A stretch of DNA of 64,000 bases from Saccharofermentans sp. (GCA_024403695.1 JAKSRI010000002.1:62001-126000), one strand, 5' to 3'; positions 46,973 through 55,588 are shown, numbered from the stretch's first letter. Notes: generated by a model from the letters alone, not told the origin. Numbers and translations are program-made.

Positions 46973-47935
46973 ATGAAATTAATAATCCAGATTCCATGTT
47001 ATAACGAAGAAGCTACACTTCATGTGGCACTTGCAGATTTGCCAAAGCATATTGACGGCATTGATGAGATTGAGACTCTTATCATCAATGATGGAAGTAG
47101 CGATAAAACTGTAGAGGTTGCCAAGAAACTTGGCGTTAATTACATAGTTAATTTTAAACGCAATAAGGGTCTTGCCTATGGATTTATGGCTGGTATCGAT
47201 GCATGCCTTCACCTCGGAGCAGACATTATTGTAAATACAGATGCTGATAATCAGTATAAGGGTGAGGATATTCCTAAGTTGGTTAAGCCAATTCTGGATG
47301 GAATTGCAGATGAGGTCATTGGTGCTCGTCCTATCGATGATACAGAGCATTTTTCTAAGAGAAAGAAGATGTTCCAGCACCTTGGTTCCTGGGTAGTTCG
47401 TCAGGCCTCTAATACGGATATTCCTGATGCTCCATCTGGATTTCGCGCATATAGCCGAGAAGCAGCACTTCGCCTTAATGTAACAAATATGTATACATAT
47501 ACTTTGGAAACAATTATTCAGGCGGGACGTAATAGAATTGCTATTACATCTGTACCTATTGGAACTAATCCTGAACTACGTAAGAGCCGTCTTTTTAAGA
47601 GCATGTCTTCATATATGAAGCGTTCAGCTGGTGTTATTATTCGTAGCTTTATGATGTATCGTCCATTGAAATTCTTCAGCATGTTCGCAGCGTTTTTCTT
47701 CCTTATCGGAGTTGTTCTTGGCGTACGATTCCTTGTTTTGGGCGCTTCTGGTCATGTTCAGTCTTTGCTTCTTGCAGTTACTTTCCTTCTTTTTGGTGCC
47801 ATGACGTTTATTATGGGCCTTCAGGCAGATCTTATTGCTGCTAACCGTAAACTTCTGGAGGATATTCAGTACAGAGTTCGTAAGCAGGATGCAGATTCTG
47901 GTAAGCCAACTGCAGATTTGGAGATTAATGAATGA
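46973..47935 (+). CDS. Polyprenyl-phosphate glycosyltransferase (GT2, membrane anchored)
   Basis: A 320-residue GT2 protein of the DPM1/GtrB type: LIIQIPCYNEEATLHVALADLP, IINDGSSDKT, NKGLAYGFMAGIDACLHLGADIIVNTDADNQYKGEDI. Two C-terminal membrane helices follow. It probably loads a sugar onto a polyprenyl phosphate for the preceding GT-C enzyme. ATG 46973 has AGGGAGAAG; an earlier in-frame ATG lies inside the upstream gene. Confidence 0.92.
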   Translation: MKLIIQIPCYNEEATLHVALADLPKHIDGIDEIETLIINDGSSDKTVEVAKKLGVNYIVNFKRNKGLAYGFMAGIDACLHLGADIIVNTDADNQYKGEDIPKLVKPILDGIADEVIGARPIDDTEHFSKRKKMFQHLGSWVVRQASNTDIPDAPSGFRAYSREAALRLNVTNMYTYTLETIIQAGRNRIAITSVPIGTNPELRKSRLFKSMSSYMKRSAGVIIRSFMMYRPLKFFSMFAAFFFLIGVVLGVRFLVLGASGHVQSLLLAVTFLLFGAMTFIMGLQADLIAANRKLLEDIQYRVRKQDADSGKPTADLEINE

Positions 47936-48951
47936 TTAGTGTGTACTTATGTGTACTTGTATTGTTCCCGTTAATAGCATTAATTGGAACGAGAAAAGCC
48001 GATGCAGGTACTACAGACACTCTGATAACAAAGTCTGATTCAGCTTATTTAAGAGGTATCTCTGCGCTATTTGTTGTATTTGCTCACTATTTTATTTTCT
48101 CTGAGAAAGAGGGAGTGAAGTTTAATAGTATCATTCAGTTCGCGGTGGATCAGATAGGTGGAATAGGCGTTTTACTGTTTTTCTTTGTATCTGGTTATGG
48201 CGTGTATTTCTCCTATAAGAATCGTAAACCTACTTTGGATTTTTTATTGAGAAGAGTCAAGACAGTTTATATTCCATATGTCATTATTAAGCTAGTGTTT
48301 CTTGTCGTAAATCTGATTCTTAACAGAGTTGAAAGTATTCCCAAAGCTATTTTCTACATAATTACTGTAGAGGACTGGTTTATTCACGTTATCCTGATCC
48401 TGTATATTTTGTTCTTTGTGTTCTGGAAACTTGATACGAGAAAGTTCTTCATCGCTACACTAATATCAAATGCAGCGTTGACAGTTATTTATATCTTATT
48501 GGAAAGACCTATTGGTTTCTTTAATGCTCTATGGCTATTTACTGCAGGTATGTTTATGGCTGAAGCACGGGAAGCTATTAACAAGTTTTTTCAAACTAAG
48601 CTGTTTGTTAAGATAGCTATTTGTTTTGTGGCTTTCGTTGGACTTGGTCTGATTTTTGCTCTGTTTAAGGGTGCTATGTGGGCTAATATTTTTAAGCCGG
48701 CAGCTGGTGTGGCAATCTGTCTTGGTATTATAGGCTTACTGAAAGTTATCAAGTTAAATTCGTTTATAATTAATGAAGTTGGTAAGAGATCACTTTACTA
48801 TTACATTGTTCACATTGCGGTTTGGAACTTCATGGATTCCTTCAGTTTTGTGCCAAGATTTTGGATTTCATTGTCATTAACCGTAATAGTTGTAGAATTA
48901 ATGTATCGATGTGTAAATCTTGTAGTAAACAAGAATACCTCTAAGGGATAA
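47932..48951 (+). CDS. Acyltransferase family 3 membrane protein
   Basis: A 339-residue protein with about ten helices. The N-terminal DSAYLRGISALFVVFAHYFIFSEK carries the Arg and catalytic-type His of acyltransferase 3 (OatA/WecH-like), and FFFVSGYGVYFSYKNRKPTLDFLLRR is the second family block. Likely O-acetylates a surface polymer. Overlaps the preceding gene by four bases and ends the polysaccharide cluster. Confidence 0.9.
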   Translation: MISVYLCVLVLFPLIALIGTRKADAGTTDTLITKSDSAYLRGISALFVVFAHYFIFSEKEGVKFNSIIQFAVDQIGGIGVLLFFFVSGYGVYFSYKNRKPTLDFLLRRVKTVYIPYVIIKLVFLVVNLILNRVESIPKAIFYIITVEDWFIHVILILYILFFVFWKLDTRKFFIATLISNAALTVIYILLERPIGFFNALWLFTAGMFMAEAREAINKFFQTKLFVKIAICFVAFVGLGLIFALFKGAMWANIFKPAAGVAICLGIIGLLKVIKLNSFIINEVGKRSLYYYIVHIAVWNFMDSFSFVPRFWISLSLTVIVVELMYRCVNLVVNKNTSKG

Positions 48952-48977
48952 GGAAAAGGGAATATAGGAGATAGATT

Positions 48978-49661
48978 ATGCGTATTTTAATTGTCGAGGA
49001 CGACTTCACTATTGCTGAGCAGCTGAAGTTGTCGCTTCAGAGTTGGGGGTATGAGGTGTTCCTCACAGAGGACTTCTCGGACCCTTTGGCAGATTTTAAC
49101 AGGGTGGACCCACAGCTCGTGCTTATGGACATCACTTTGCCTTTTAGTAACGGTTTTTTCAGATGTTCGAAAATCCGTGAGGTGTCTAACGTGCCTGTCA
49201 TTTTCGTGTCCTCCGCGGCAGATAACCTTAACATGATTACTGCCCTTAACATGGGTGGTGATGATTTCGTGACCAAGCCTTTTGACCTTAACGTGTTGCT
49301 TATTAAGGTTAAGGCACTCCTTAGAAGAACTTACGAGTTTTCGTCCGGTAGTGGTGCTGCCGAGAGTGCACTCCCCGAGCATCGTGGTGCGACTTATAAC
49401 GCGGCAGATTCTTCCCTTACTTATGAGGGCAACAAGATTGACCTTACTAAGAACGAGAGCCGTATCCTAAATAACCTGCTTACTCACAAGGGTACCATCG
49501 TGTCCAGATCCCGCCTTATGGAGGAACTATGGAACGACGACCTTTTTGTGGACGAGAACACTCTAAGTGTTAACGTGAACCGTCTCCGAAAGAAACTGGA
49601 CGAGGCAGGTCTTACTGACTTTATCACTACCAAGAAAGGCCAGGGCTACATAATTGAGTAA
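48978..49661 (+). CDS. Two-component response regulator, BceR-like
   Basis: A 227-residue OmpR-class regulator. Receiver: acidic pair in LIVEDDF, phosphoacceptor Asp51 in LVLMDITLP, Thr/Ser and Lys in FVSSA and FVTKPF. C-terminal winged helix with SRLMEELWNDDLFVDENTLSVNVNRLRKKL. This matches regulators of peptide-antibiotic sensing systems. Its codon choice is more G+C rich than its neighbours. Start is 26 bases after the acyltransferase gene. Overlaps the kinase start by eight bases. Confidence 0.93.
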   Translation: MRILIVEDDFTIAEQLKLSLQSWGYEVFLTEDFSDPLADFNRVDPQLVLMDITLPFSNGFFRCSKIREVSNVPVIFVSSAADNLNMITALNMGGDDFVTKPFDLNVLLIKVKALLRRTYEFSSGSGAAESALPEHRGATYNAADSSLTYEGNKIDLTKNESRILNNLLTHKGTIVSRSRLMEELWNDDLFVDENTLSVNVNRLRKKLDEAGLTDFITTKKGQGYIIE

Positions 49662-50604
49662 GTATCTTAAGATGCGTCTGCCATATGTTATGGGATGGCT
49701 GATCATTGAGGTGGTTTCTCTTCTGGTGTTCTTTCTTTATGATTTGACGCTACTTCCATGGGTACACATGAGCAATATTTTACTGGTTGTGTTGCTTATC
49801 TGTGGATTTGTGGATTACTCCAAAATCTCACGTAAGCACAAACTTCTGGTAGATAATCACCTTGATATGGTAGAACCTTCCAACTACATCGAAGAAACCT
49901 TTATGGATATTATCGAGGCAGAGCGTGATAATGCCAGAATTGCGAAGGATAAGGCAAGCAGCGATTATAACGATATGCTGGAATATTACACAGTGTGGGC
50001 TCATCAGGTGAAGACGCCTTTGGCTGGACTTAGCCTTACTGTTCAGAATATTGATGATGATTCCTTGCGTCAGACATTGCAGTCAGAACTTGTTCGTACT
50101 GAAGAGTATGTTGATATGGTTATGAATTATCTTCGTCTTCAGAGTAATGATAGTGACTATGTATTTGTTCCTGTGGAGATAAACGATGTGGTACGCCAGG
50201 AAGTGCGTAGAATGCGTACGCTCTTTATGAGTAAGAAGATAGGTCTTAGTTTTGATCCTGAGGTTTCTGAGGGTGTTAAAGCGGTTACAGACAGACGTTG
50301 GTTGGAGTTTGCTCTTGGGCAGGTGTTGGCTAATGCGGTTAAGTATTCTAATTCTGGCGTGGTAAGTATTTCCGTGCTCCCAGAATATATTGAGGTAAAA
50401 GACCAGGGTATCGGTATCTCTGAGGAGGATCTTCCACGTATCTTCGAGAAGGGTTACACAGGCTATAACGGACGTTCTGATAAGAAGTCCACAGGTATCG
50501 GTTTATATCTTGTTAAGAAGGCAATGACATCCATAGGCGGTGATATTGTTATCACTTCTAAGATTGGCGAAGGCACATGCGTAAAGCTTGTATATAAGAA
50601 ATAA
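49654..50604 (+). CDS. Intramembrane-sensing histidine kinase, BceS-like
   Basis: A 316-residue kinase with two N-terminal membrane helices and almost no external loop, as in BceS/GraS kinases that sense through their partner transporter. Phospho-His is in the H-box YTVWAHQVKTPLAGL (~residue 117). ATP domain: LANAVKYS, KDQGIGISEEDLPRIFEKGYTG, STGIGLYLVKKA. Start uncertain: TTG 49654 overlapping the regulator gene or ATG 49672. Confidence 0.92.
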   Translation: MSKYLKMRLPYVMGWLIIEVVSLLVFFLYDLTLLPWVHMSNILLVVLLICGFVDYSKISRKHKLLVDNHLDMVEPSNYIEETFMDIIEAERDNARIAKDKASSDYNDMLEYYTVWAHQVKTPLAGLSLTVQNIDDDSLRQTLQSELVRTEEYVDMVMNYLRLQSNDSDYVFVPVEINDVVRQEVRRMRTLFMSKKIGLSFDPEVSEGVKAVTDRRWLEFALGQVLANAVKYSNSGVVSISVLPEYIEVKDQGIGISEEDLPRIFEKGYTGYNGRSDKKSTGIGLYLVKKAMTSIGGDIVITSKIGEGTCVKLVYKK

Positions 50605-50606
50605 AT

Positions 50607-51215
50607 ATGCTGGATAAATCTATTCCTTTTCACACGATAATAATGAGATCTAATAACCTTTTGAAGGTGAAGCCCGATGCTTTGCCAGAAGGTTTTTCTG
50701 TCAGATTTTATGAGCCAGGGGATGAGATTCACTGGGCAAGAATCCAGTATGAGGTAGGGGAGTTTTATTCCATTGAGGATGCTCTTAAATGCTTTTCTCA
50801 TTATCTGGACTACGAGGATGAATTAAGGAAAAGACAAGTATATATTGTGGATGACACTACTAACACACCAGTTGCGACTGCTACCGCATGGTATTCAGAA
50901 CTGGATGGTAAAGAAATAGGTGTGGTGCATGCTTTAAGCTGCCTGCCTTCTTATCAGGCGCTTGGCCTTGGCAGAATCGCTGCCACGTATATGATGGAGT
51001 GCTTCCATAAGGTAATGCCCGAAAGTGAGGTCTGGCTTGATACACAGACCTGGAGCTATAAAGCGATTGGAATTTACCTTGATTTAGGGTTTGTGCCCGT
51101 AAAAACGGCTACATTCAATGAGACTGCTAATGAATACGAGAAGGCTCGAAATGCTATGAAAGATAAGATGAGAGCCGATGTTTATAAGAAGTTCTGCGAA
51201 GAGGAACTGTACTAA
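50607..51215 (+). CDS. GNAT-family acetyltransferase
   Basis: A 202-residue protein with a GNAT fold: VYIVDDTTNTPVATATAWYSE, then the acetyl-CoA loop HALSCLPSYQALGLGRIAATYMM (Gln/Ala-x-Gly-x-Gly-Arg pattern) and AIGIYLDLGFVPV. It starts two bases after the kinase gene without a clear ribosome site, so coupled translation is likely. In this place between a Bce sensor and transporter it might modify an antibiotic or wall component; inference. Confidence 0.85.
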   Translation: MLDKSIPFHTIIMRSNNLLKVKPDALPEGFSVRFYEPGDEIHWARIQYEVGEFYSIEDALKCFSHYLDYEDELRKRQVYIVDDTTNTPVATATAWYSELDGKEIGVVHALSCLPSYQALGLGRIAATYMMECFHKVMPESEVWLDTQTWSYKAIGIYLDLGFVPVKTATFNETANEYEKARNAMKDKMRADVYKKFCEEELY

Positions 51216-51242
51216 TAATAGGACATATCTAAATGGGTGTTT

Positions 51243-51251
51243 TGATATAAT
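51243..51251 (+). promoter_or_regulatory. Extended -10 promoter of the type I toxin mRNA
   Basis: TGATATAAT is a perfect extended -10; transcription would start near 51258, at the 5' arm of the long inverted repeat. Confidence 0.7.
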
Positions 51252-51260
51252 AATTTTGGA

Positions 51261-51288
51261 GCACAGTTCACTCCAATGGGCGGTTGCC
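51261..51288 (+). repeat. 5' arm of long-range inverted repeat framing the toxin mRNA
   Basis: GCACAGTTCACT and CGGTTGCC pair with GGCAACCG and AGTGGACTGTGC at 51512-51535, with small internal bulges. Pairing of the mRNA ends is typical for type I toxin messages, in which the folded form blocks translation. Confidence 0.7.
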
Positions 51289-51333
51289 TGCTTTTAACCT
51301 TGTTTTTGGAATAAGGGAGAAAGGAGGCTGTCT

Positions 51334-51456
51334 ATGAATGATTTTGAGACGATAACATTGGTTATTGCAGTGATTGGATTACCAATAGCTGGTATAAGAT
51401 TTTTCATAGTAATTATTACTTTTCTTGATAAGAGATATTCGAGAAAAAGACAATAA
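51334..51456 (+). CDS. Small holin-like hydrophobic peptide, probable type I toxin
   Basis: A 40-residue peptide too short for routine gene calling. It has a strong GAAAGGAGG site six bases before ATG, a short acidic start MNDFETITL, one membrane helix (residues ~7-31) and a basic tail DKRYSRKRQ. This layout matches the putative holin-like toxin family of Firmicutes, whose members start with a similar Met-x-x-Glu-x-hydrophobic pattern. The transcript is closed by a 5'-3' inverted repeat and an antisense terminator overlaps its 3' end, as in txpA/RatA-like loci. Confidence 0.75.
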   Translation: MNDFETITLVIAVIGLPIAGIRFFIVIITFLDKRYSRKRQ

Positions 51457-51496
51457 AAAACCTACCCATATGGATTGGCAGATCCTTGAGTAGGTT
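51455..51496 (-). terminator. Minus-strand terminator of a probable antisense antitoxin RNA
   Basis: Read on the minus strand, AACCTAC pairs with GTAGGTT (outer) and GGAT with ATCC (inner), followed by six T just past the toxin stop codon. An RNA starting upstream on the minus strand (roughly 51545-51560, near TATGATAAT) would cover the toxin mRNA 3' end. Confidence 0.6.
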
Positions 51497-51511
51497 ATTC
51501 ATACTTTTATA

Positions 51512-51544
51512 GGCAACCGTCCAAGTGGACTGTGCTTTTCTTTT
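51512..51544 (+). terminator. 3' arm of the inverted repeat and toxin mRNA terminator
   Basis: GGCAACCG...AGTGGACTGTGC pairs with the mRNA 5' end (51261-51288) and is followed by TTTTCTTTT, so the same pairing can end transcription. Confidence 0.6.
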
Positions 51545-51595
51545 AGGTATATTATCATAATTTGAAAAATATTGATATAAACCTTTATTCTTAAT

Positions 51596-51611
51596 CTTAC
51601 AAAAATGTAAG
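51596..51611. promoter_or_regulatory. BceR-type operator
   Basis: CTTACA-AAAA-TGTAAG is a perfect palindrome and matches the TnACA-N4-TGTAA consensus known for BceR-like regulators. It lies about 35 bases upstream of the -35 of bceA; a half-site ATGTAAGG follows at 51626. Confidence 0.8.
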
Positions 51612-51645
51612 AAACGCCTTTCATAATGTAAGGTAAATCAATATT

Positions 51646-51673
51646 TTGATTGTCTTCTTAGGGGTATTATGAT
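51646..51673 (+). promoter_or_regulatory. bceAB promoter
   Basis: TTGATT at 51646-51651 and TATGAT at 51668-51673, 16 bases apart, downstream of the BceR-type palindrome. Confidence 0.55.
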
Positions 51674-51713
51674 GTCGTAAGAAAAACGAGAATAAATAAG
51701 GAGGCATAAACAA

Positions 51714-52472
51714 ATGTCAATGCTGGAAGTTAAGAACCTTAAGAAAGTATATACAACAAGGTTCGGTGGGAATAAGGTAACAGCACTTACAAATGTTAAT
51801 TTCACAGCCGAGAAGGGCGAGTATGTAGCAATCATGGGAGAGTCTGGTTCTGGTAAGACAACTCTTCTTAATATCCTTGCTGCACTTGATAAGCCAACAG
51901 AGGGTGAAGTGATTATTGATGGACAGAATCTCAATTCCTTTAAGGATAAGAAGCTTGCTTCATTCAGACGTGAACAGCTCGGATTTGTGTTCCAGGACTT
52001 TAATCTTCTTGATACTTTTTCCGTTAAAGATAATATTCTTCTTCCTCTTGTACTGGCAGGTAAGAAACACCAGGAGATGGAAGAGAAACTTAAGCCTATT
52101 GCAGAAAAGCTTGGTATCGAAGAACTTCTCGAGAAGTATCCATATGAGATTTCTGGTGGTCAGAAGCAGCGTGCTGCAGTAGCCAGAGCGATTATCACAA
52201 ATCCACAGCTTGTTCTTGCCGATGAGCCAACAGGAGCCCTTGATTCCAAGTCCACAGATGAGCTTCTCGGTCTCTTCGAGAAGATTAATAAGGATGGTCA
52301 GACAATCCTTATGGTTACTCACTCTGTTAAGGCTGCAAGTACTGCTTCACGTGTGCTTTTTATTAAGGATGGAGTTATTTTTCATCAGCTTTATAAGGCT
52401 AATTCAACTAACGATGAGTTCTATCGTAAGATAACAGATTCTCTTACTGCACTTATTGGAGGAGAGAACTAA
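51714..52472 (+). CDS. ABC transporter ATPase, BceA-like
   Basis: A 252-residue ATPase of the MacB/LolD/BceA group. Walker A GESGSGKTTLLN, Q-loop FVFQDFNLLDTFSVKDNI, signature ISGGQKQRAAVARAI, Walker B LVLADEPTGALDSKSTDELL and switch His in VTHSVKAAS. The ALDSKST stretch is typical of peptide-antibiotic detoxification transporters. AAGGAGG before ATG; partner BceB follows with a one-base overlap. Confidence 0.95.
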   Translation: MSMLEVKNLKKVYTTRFGGNKVTALTNVNFTAEKGEYVAIMGESGSGKTTLLNILAALDKPTEGEVIIDGQNLNSFKDKKLASFRREQLGFVFQDFNLLDTFSVKDNILLPLVLAGKKHQEMEEKLKPIAEKLGIEELLEKYPYEISGGQKQRAAVARAIITNPQLVLADEPTGALDSKSTDELLGLFEKINKDGQTILMVTHSVKAASTASRVLFIKDGVIFHQLYKANSTNDEFYRKITDSLTALIGGEN

Positions 52473-54592
52473 TGAACAATATTTATGTGAATCTGGCGTC
52501 TAATTCTATTCGTCAGAACAGGAATTTTTATTTCCCTTATATAGCATCTTCAAGCGTAATGATTGCTTTGTTTTTTACATTGTTTTCTCTGGCAGTTGAT
52601 CCTGTTGTTAAAGGAATGCACGGTGGTAAAACTCTTGGCATGGTTCTTACGGTAGGTATACCAATTATTGCAACTCTTGCCATCCTTTTTATCGTTTATA
52701 TGAGTTCGTTTATTATGAAAAGACGTAAAAAGGAGCTTGGTCTTTATAGCGTGCTTGGTATGGAGAAGAGACATATCATAAAAGTTATTTTCTTCGAGAA
52801 TCTTTTTGTTTCTGTTGTATCTATTATCTCAGGAACAATCATCGGTGTTATTGTAGAAAAGTTAGCTCAGTTGTCACTCCTTAAGCTTCTTCATCAAGCT
52901 GCTGATGTTGATTACTCTATTGCAACTAATGTGCTTCTTTATACAATTGGATTATTTGTAGTTCTGTTTGTATTTATCTTTTTAAACTCTGTTAGAGAGA
53001 TTATTTTTAAACCAACTCTTGCGTATATTAAGGAAGAGCAGGCAGGTGAGAAGAAGCCTAAGGCCAGATGGTTCCTTGGATTTATTGGCCTTGTTGTACT
53101 TTGTTGTGCCTATTATATGGCATGCACAGTAAAAAGTGGTGCAGACGCTATTACCAGATTTGCTTTGGCAGTTTTTCTTGTAATCATTGCAACTTATATT
53201 CTTTTTATTGTGGGTAGTATTGCAGTTCTTGAACTTATGAAGAAGAACAAGAATTATTACTATAAGACTAATCATTTTATTTCTGTATCCGGTATGACAT
53301 ACAGAATGAAACGTAATGGTGCAGGTCTTGCTTCTATCTGTATTCTTAGCACTATGGTACTTGTAATGATTTCATCTGTAAGTACGGTGTTCTTCTATAA
53401 TGACAAGGCCTTTTCTGATAGATTTAATTTCGATTTTGGAATTAGCGCAGATGATTATATGCATGACTATTCCATAGACGAAGGTGATGACAGAGTCCCT
53501 GCAAATAATGAAGATATTATCAATGAGATTTACACTGCAGCAAGCGAAGCTGATGTTACAGTAACTGATCTCGTATATTACAAGACATTTGATTACTATG
53601 GTTTTGTTAGTGACCGAGTTATTACTAATAATCCTGATTATACTAGTGAATATTATGAATACTGGGTAATTGATCTGGAAACATATAACCGCATTAACAA
53701 TGAATCTCTAGTATTGAAAGATAATCAGTTTGGATACTGGTTCCTTGGCGGTAGCGATGATTTTTCTGGTGAATATGAGATTGAAGGTGTAGGTGTATAT
53801 GAAGCAAGTAAACTTCCAGCCAAGCCAAACATAATGCCAGGTGAATATACTTCCACAAGTAAAGATATAGTATTCATGGTAATTCCAGATAGCCTTGGCC
53901 TTGATAAATTTGTTTCAAAACTTTACGCAGATTGGGATATGGATTATGGTGGAGATGTTTTTGGACCTTCAGAAATGAAATCTACTTATTATGCCTTTAA
54001 CATCGATGGCGATGACGACGCCAAGATGGCATTCTGGAACAAGTATAACGAGAAATACACATGGCCAATTGATGAGGATATGCTCTCTGAATATAACTCT
54101 AATATGGGTTATGGTGATGAGAGTGATGGGGTTGGAAGATACAGAACAATTTTCTGCAGTATGCTCTTCCAGCAGGTGTTCTATAACATGTATGGTGGTC
54201 TTTTCTTCCTTGGTATTCTTCTTTCCATCTGCTGTATCGTAATTGCTGTACTGATTATGTATTTTAAGCAGCTTCTTGAAGGTTATGAGGATGCCAAGAG
54301 ATTCACGATAATGAAGAAGGTGGGACTTACAAAGGATGAGATTAAAAAGTCTATTTATTCTCAGATTGTTATGGTCTTCCTGACACCAATTATTTGTGCT
54401 GGTATTCATACGGCTTTTGCGTACAGAATAGTTAAGAGCTTGATCGTTCTCTTTGGTATTTCAAATATCGATGGTTACTTCGTAATTCTCCTTATCAGCA
54501 TGGCAGTGTTTACACTTTTCTATGCTTTGGTATTCTGGATTACTAGTCAGAATTACTTCAAGATTGTAAATGCAGCTGAGAATGCTGTTTGA
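52472..54592 (+). CDS. ABC transporter permease, BceB-like
   Basis: A 706-residue permease with two FtsX-type membrane units and a total of about ten helices. A large external domain lies between helices VII and VIII (residues ~310-560, rich in Asp, Tyr and Asn), the feature that defines BceB-type permeases and binds lipid II-targeting peptides. It signals through the BceS-like kinase encoded upstream. Overlaps the ATPase gene by one base. Confidence 0.93.
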   Translation: MNNIYVNLASNSIRQNRNFYFPYIASSSVMIALFFTLFSLAVDPVVKGMHGGKTLGMVLTVGIPIIATLAILFIVYMSSFIMKRRKKELGLYSVLGMEKRHIIKVIFFENLFVSVVSIISGTIIGVIVEKLAQLSLLKLLHQAADVDYSIATNVLLYTIGLFVVLFVFIFLNSVREIIFKPTLAYIKEEQAGEKKPKARWFLGFIGLVVLCCAYYMACTVKSGADAITRFALAVFLVIIATYILFIVGSIAVLELMKKNKNYYYKTNHFISVSGMTYRMKRNGAGLASICILSTMVLVMISSVSTVFFYNDKAFSDRFNFDFGISADDYMHDYSIDEGDDRVPANNEDIINEIYTAASEADVTVTDLVYYKTFDYYGFVSDRVITNNPDYTSEYYEYWVIDLETYNRINNESLVLKDNQFGYWFLGGSDDFSGEYEIEGVGVYEASKLPAKPNIMPGEYTSTSKDIVFMVIPDSLGLDKFVSKLYADWDMDYGGDVFGPSEMKSTYYAFNIDGDDDAKMAFWNKYNEKYTWPIDEDMLSEYNSNMGYGDESDGVGRYRTIFCSMLFQQVFYNMYGGLFFLGILLSICCIVIAVLIMYFKQLLEGYEDAKRFTIMKKVGLTKDEIKKSIYSQIVMVFLTPIICAGIHTAFAYRIVKSLIVLFGISNIDGYFVILLISMAVFTLFYALVFWITSQNYFKIVNAAENAV

Positions 54593-54648
54593 TGATGATT
54601 TCTACCAAATCATAACCTCGTCTTTAATGTTTCTTAATCTTTGATTTC

Positions 54649-54654
54649 TATAAT
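54649..54654 (+). promoter_or_regulatory. -10 box before the small membrane protein leader
   Basis: A perfect TATAAT, ending seven bases before the first hairpin at 54661. No convincing -35. Confidence 0.45.
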
Positions 54655-54660
54655 GATTTT

Positions 54661-54730
54661 GTAAGTTAAGGATAGATATGGAAAACTTACCGGTGACCGG
54701 GAGGTGGAATGCTCGGTCACCAACTTTTTC
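54661..54730 (+). promoter_or_regulatory. Two-hairpin leader with terminator-like second stem
   Basis: GTAAGTT (54661) pairs with AACTTAC (54684-54690); a perfect eight-pair stem GGTGACCG/CGGTCACC (54692-54721) follows directly, then AACTTTTTC. The loop of hairpin one holds AAGGA and an ATG at 54678, so a short translated leader could decide between termination and readthrough. Confidence 0.55.
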
Positions 54731-54764
54731 AGAGATGTTCTCGATATGGAATAGGGTGATAGAT

Positions 54765-54905
54765 ATGTCAGTTGTTAGTTGGTTAATTTTTAAATTGCCA
54801 GTAGCCGTTGTGGTATTTATGGCAGGTGTGCTGCTTTGTTGTACTTTTGTTTTACTTCCAATAGGAACAGCACTTGTAGATTCTTCACTTGAACTTTTAT
54901 GCTAA
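54765..54905 (+). CDS. Small membrane protein
   Basis: A 46-residue peptide, MSVVSW followed by about 30 hydrophobic residues with adjacent cysteines (GVLLCCTFVLLP), and an AGGGTGAT site six bases before ATG. An in-frame ATG at 54678 with its own AAGGA site would extend it to 75 residues, but that reading runs through the terminator-like hairpin. Located right after bceB, in the same direction. Role unknown; a transporter accessory or another toxin-like peptide are both possible. Confidence 0.5.
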   Translation: MSVVSWLIFKLPVAVVVFMAGVLLCCTFVLLPIGTALVDSSLELLC

Positions 54906-54964
54906 GAAATGACTCCTTTGTGGTAAACTTTAGTTGGTTAAAGTAAGCACTAAGGAGTTTTTAA

Positions 54965-55588
54965 GTGATTGAGGAAGTGTTATTTGAGAATGAGATAATG
55001 ATTCATTCTCTCTCATCTCTCCCATCTAAGGGATTGTACCTGGCTGAATTTCAGCTGGTAGAGCCATTTGAAGGCGATAGTAAGGAACTAATGGGAGCGC
55101 TGCTCCTAGAGGACGATAATATGACATTTGATCCTCCAATGTTCGCAGTTCCTGACTTTGCACATAATTCTCAGCAGTTATTATTAGATATTGCCAGAGG
55201 CTGTATTGATGCTGGTTCTCATCCGGAAATTATTATTTATACAAATGAAGATGCCAGACAGCTTCTTGCTGATTTTTGCGCCAAAGTTGGAATCAATCTG
55301 ATTGACGCACAGGAATTTGCTGAGTCCATGCCTTTTATGCAGGATTTGGAAAAATACGATGACGATTCCGATGATTGGGAGGAGTTCGCAGATCAGTATG
55401 AACTTAGCGATGAAGACAGAATGGAAGTAATCGCACAGGCTCTCATGATGTTTACCGATGAAGAGATTAAGGAGTTGGACCAGGACGTAATTAATGAGGC
55501 AAAAGACCTTATTAATCTTGGCGCATTCCCACCAGATATGGAAAAAGAGTTTCGACGTAAGCTCGGAATGGATGGTGGCAAAGAATGA
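54965..55588 (+). CDS. Acidic protein, possibly DUF6930-like
   Basis: A 207-residue acidic protein. The middle (LLLDIARGCIDAGSHPEIIIYTNEDARQLLADFCAKVGINL) resembles a domain, seen in SEC-C-associated proteins, in which a small alpha/beta unit ends in a partner strand; I give this as a weak match. A Asp-rich link and a helical tail follow. It starts with GTG after AAGGAG, which is itself inside a palindrome. Overlaps the RelA/SpoT-domain gene by four bases, so the two are coupled. Confidence 0.65.
   Translation: MIEEVLFENEIMIHSLSSLPSKGLYLAEFQLVEPFEGDSKELMGALLLEDDNMTFDPPMFAVPDFAHNSQQLLLDIARGCIDAGSHPEIIIYTNEDARQLLADFCAKVGINLIDAQEFAESMPFMQDLEKYDDDSDDWEEFADQYELSDEDRMEVIAQALMMFTDEEIKELDQDVINEAKDLINLGAFPPDMEKEFRRKLGMDGGKE

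Noticed and set aside
54678..54764. Longer start for the small membrane protein after bceB
   Set aside because: Not excluded, but the added codons pass through a perfect terminator-like hairpin and give an unlikely polar segment, so the shorter form is preferred.
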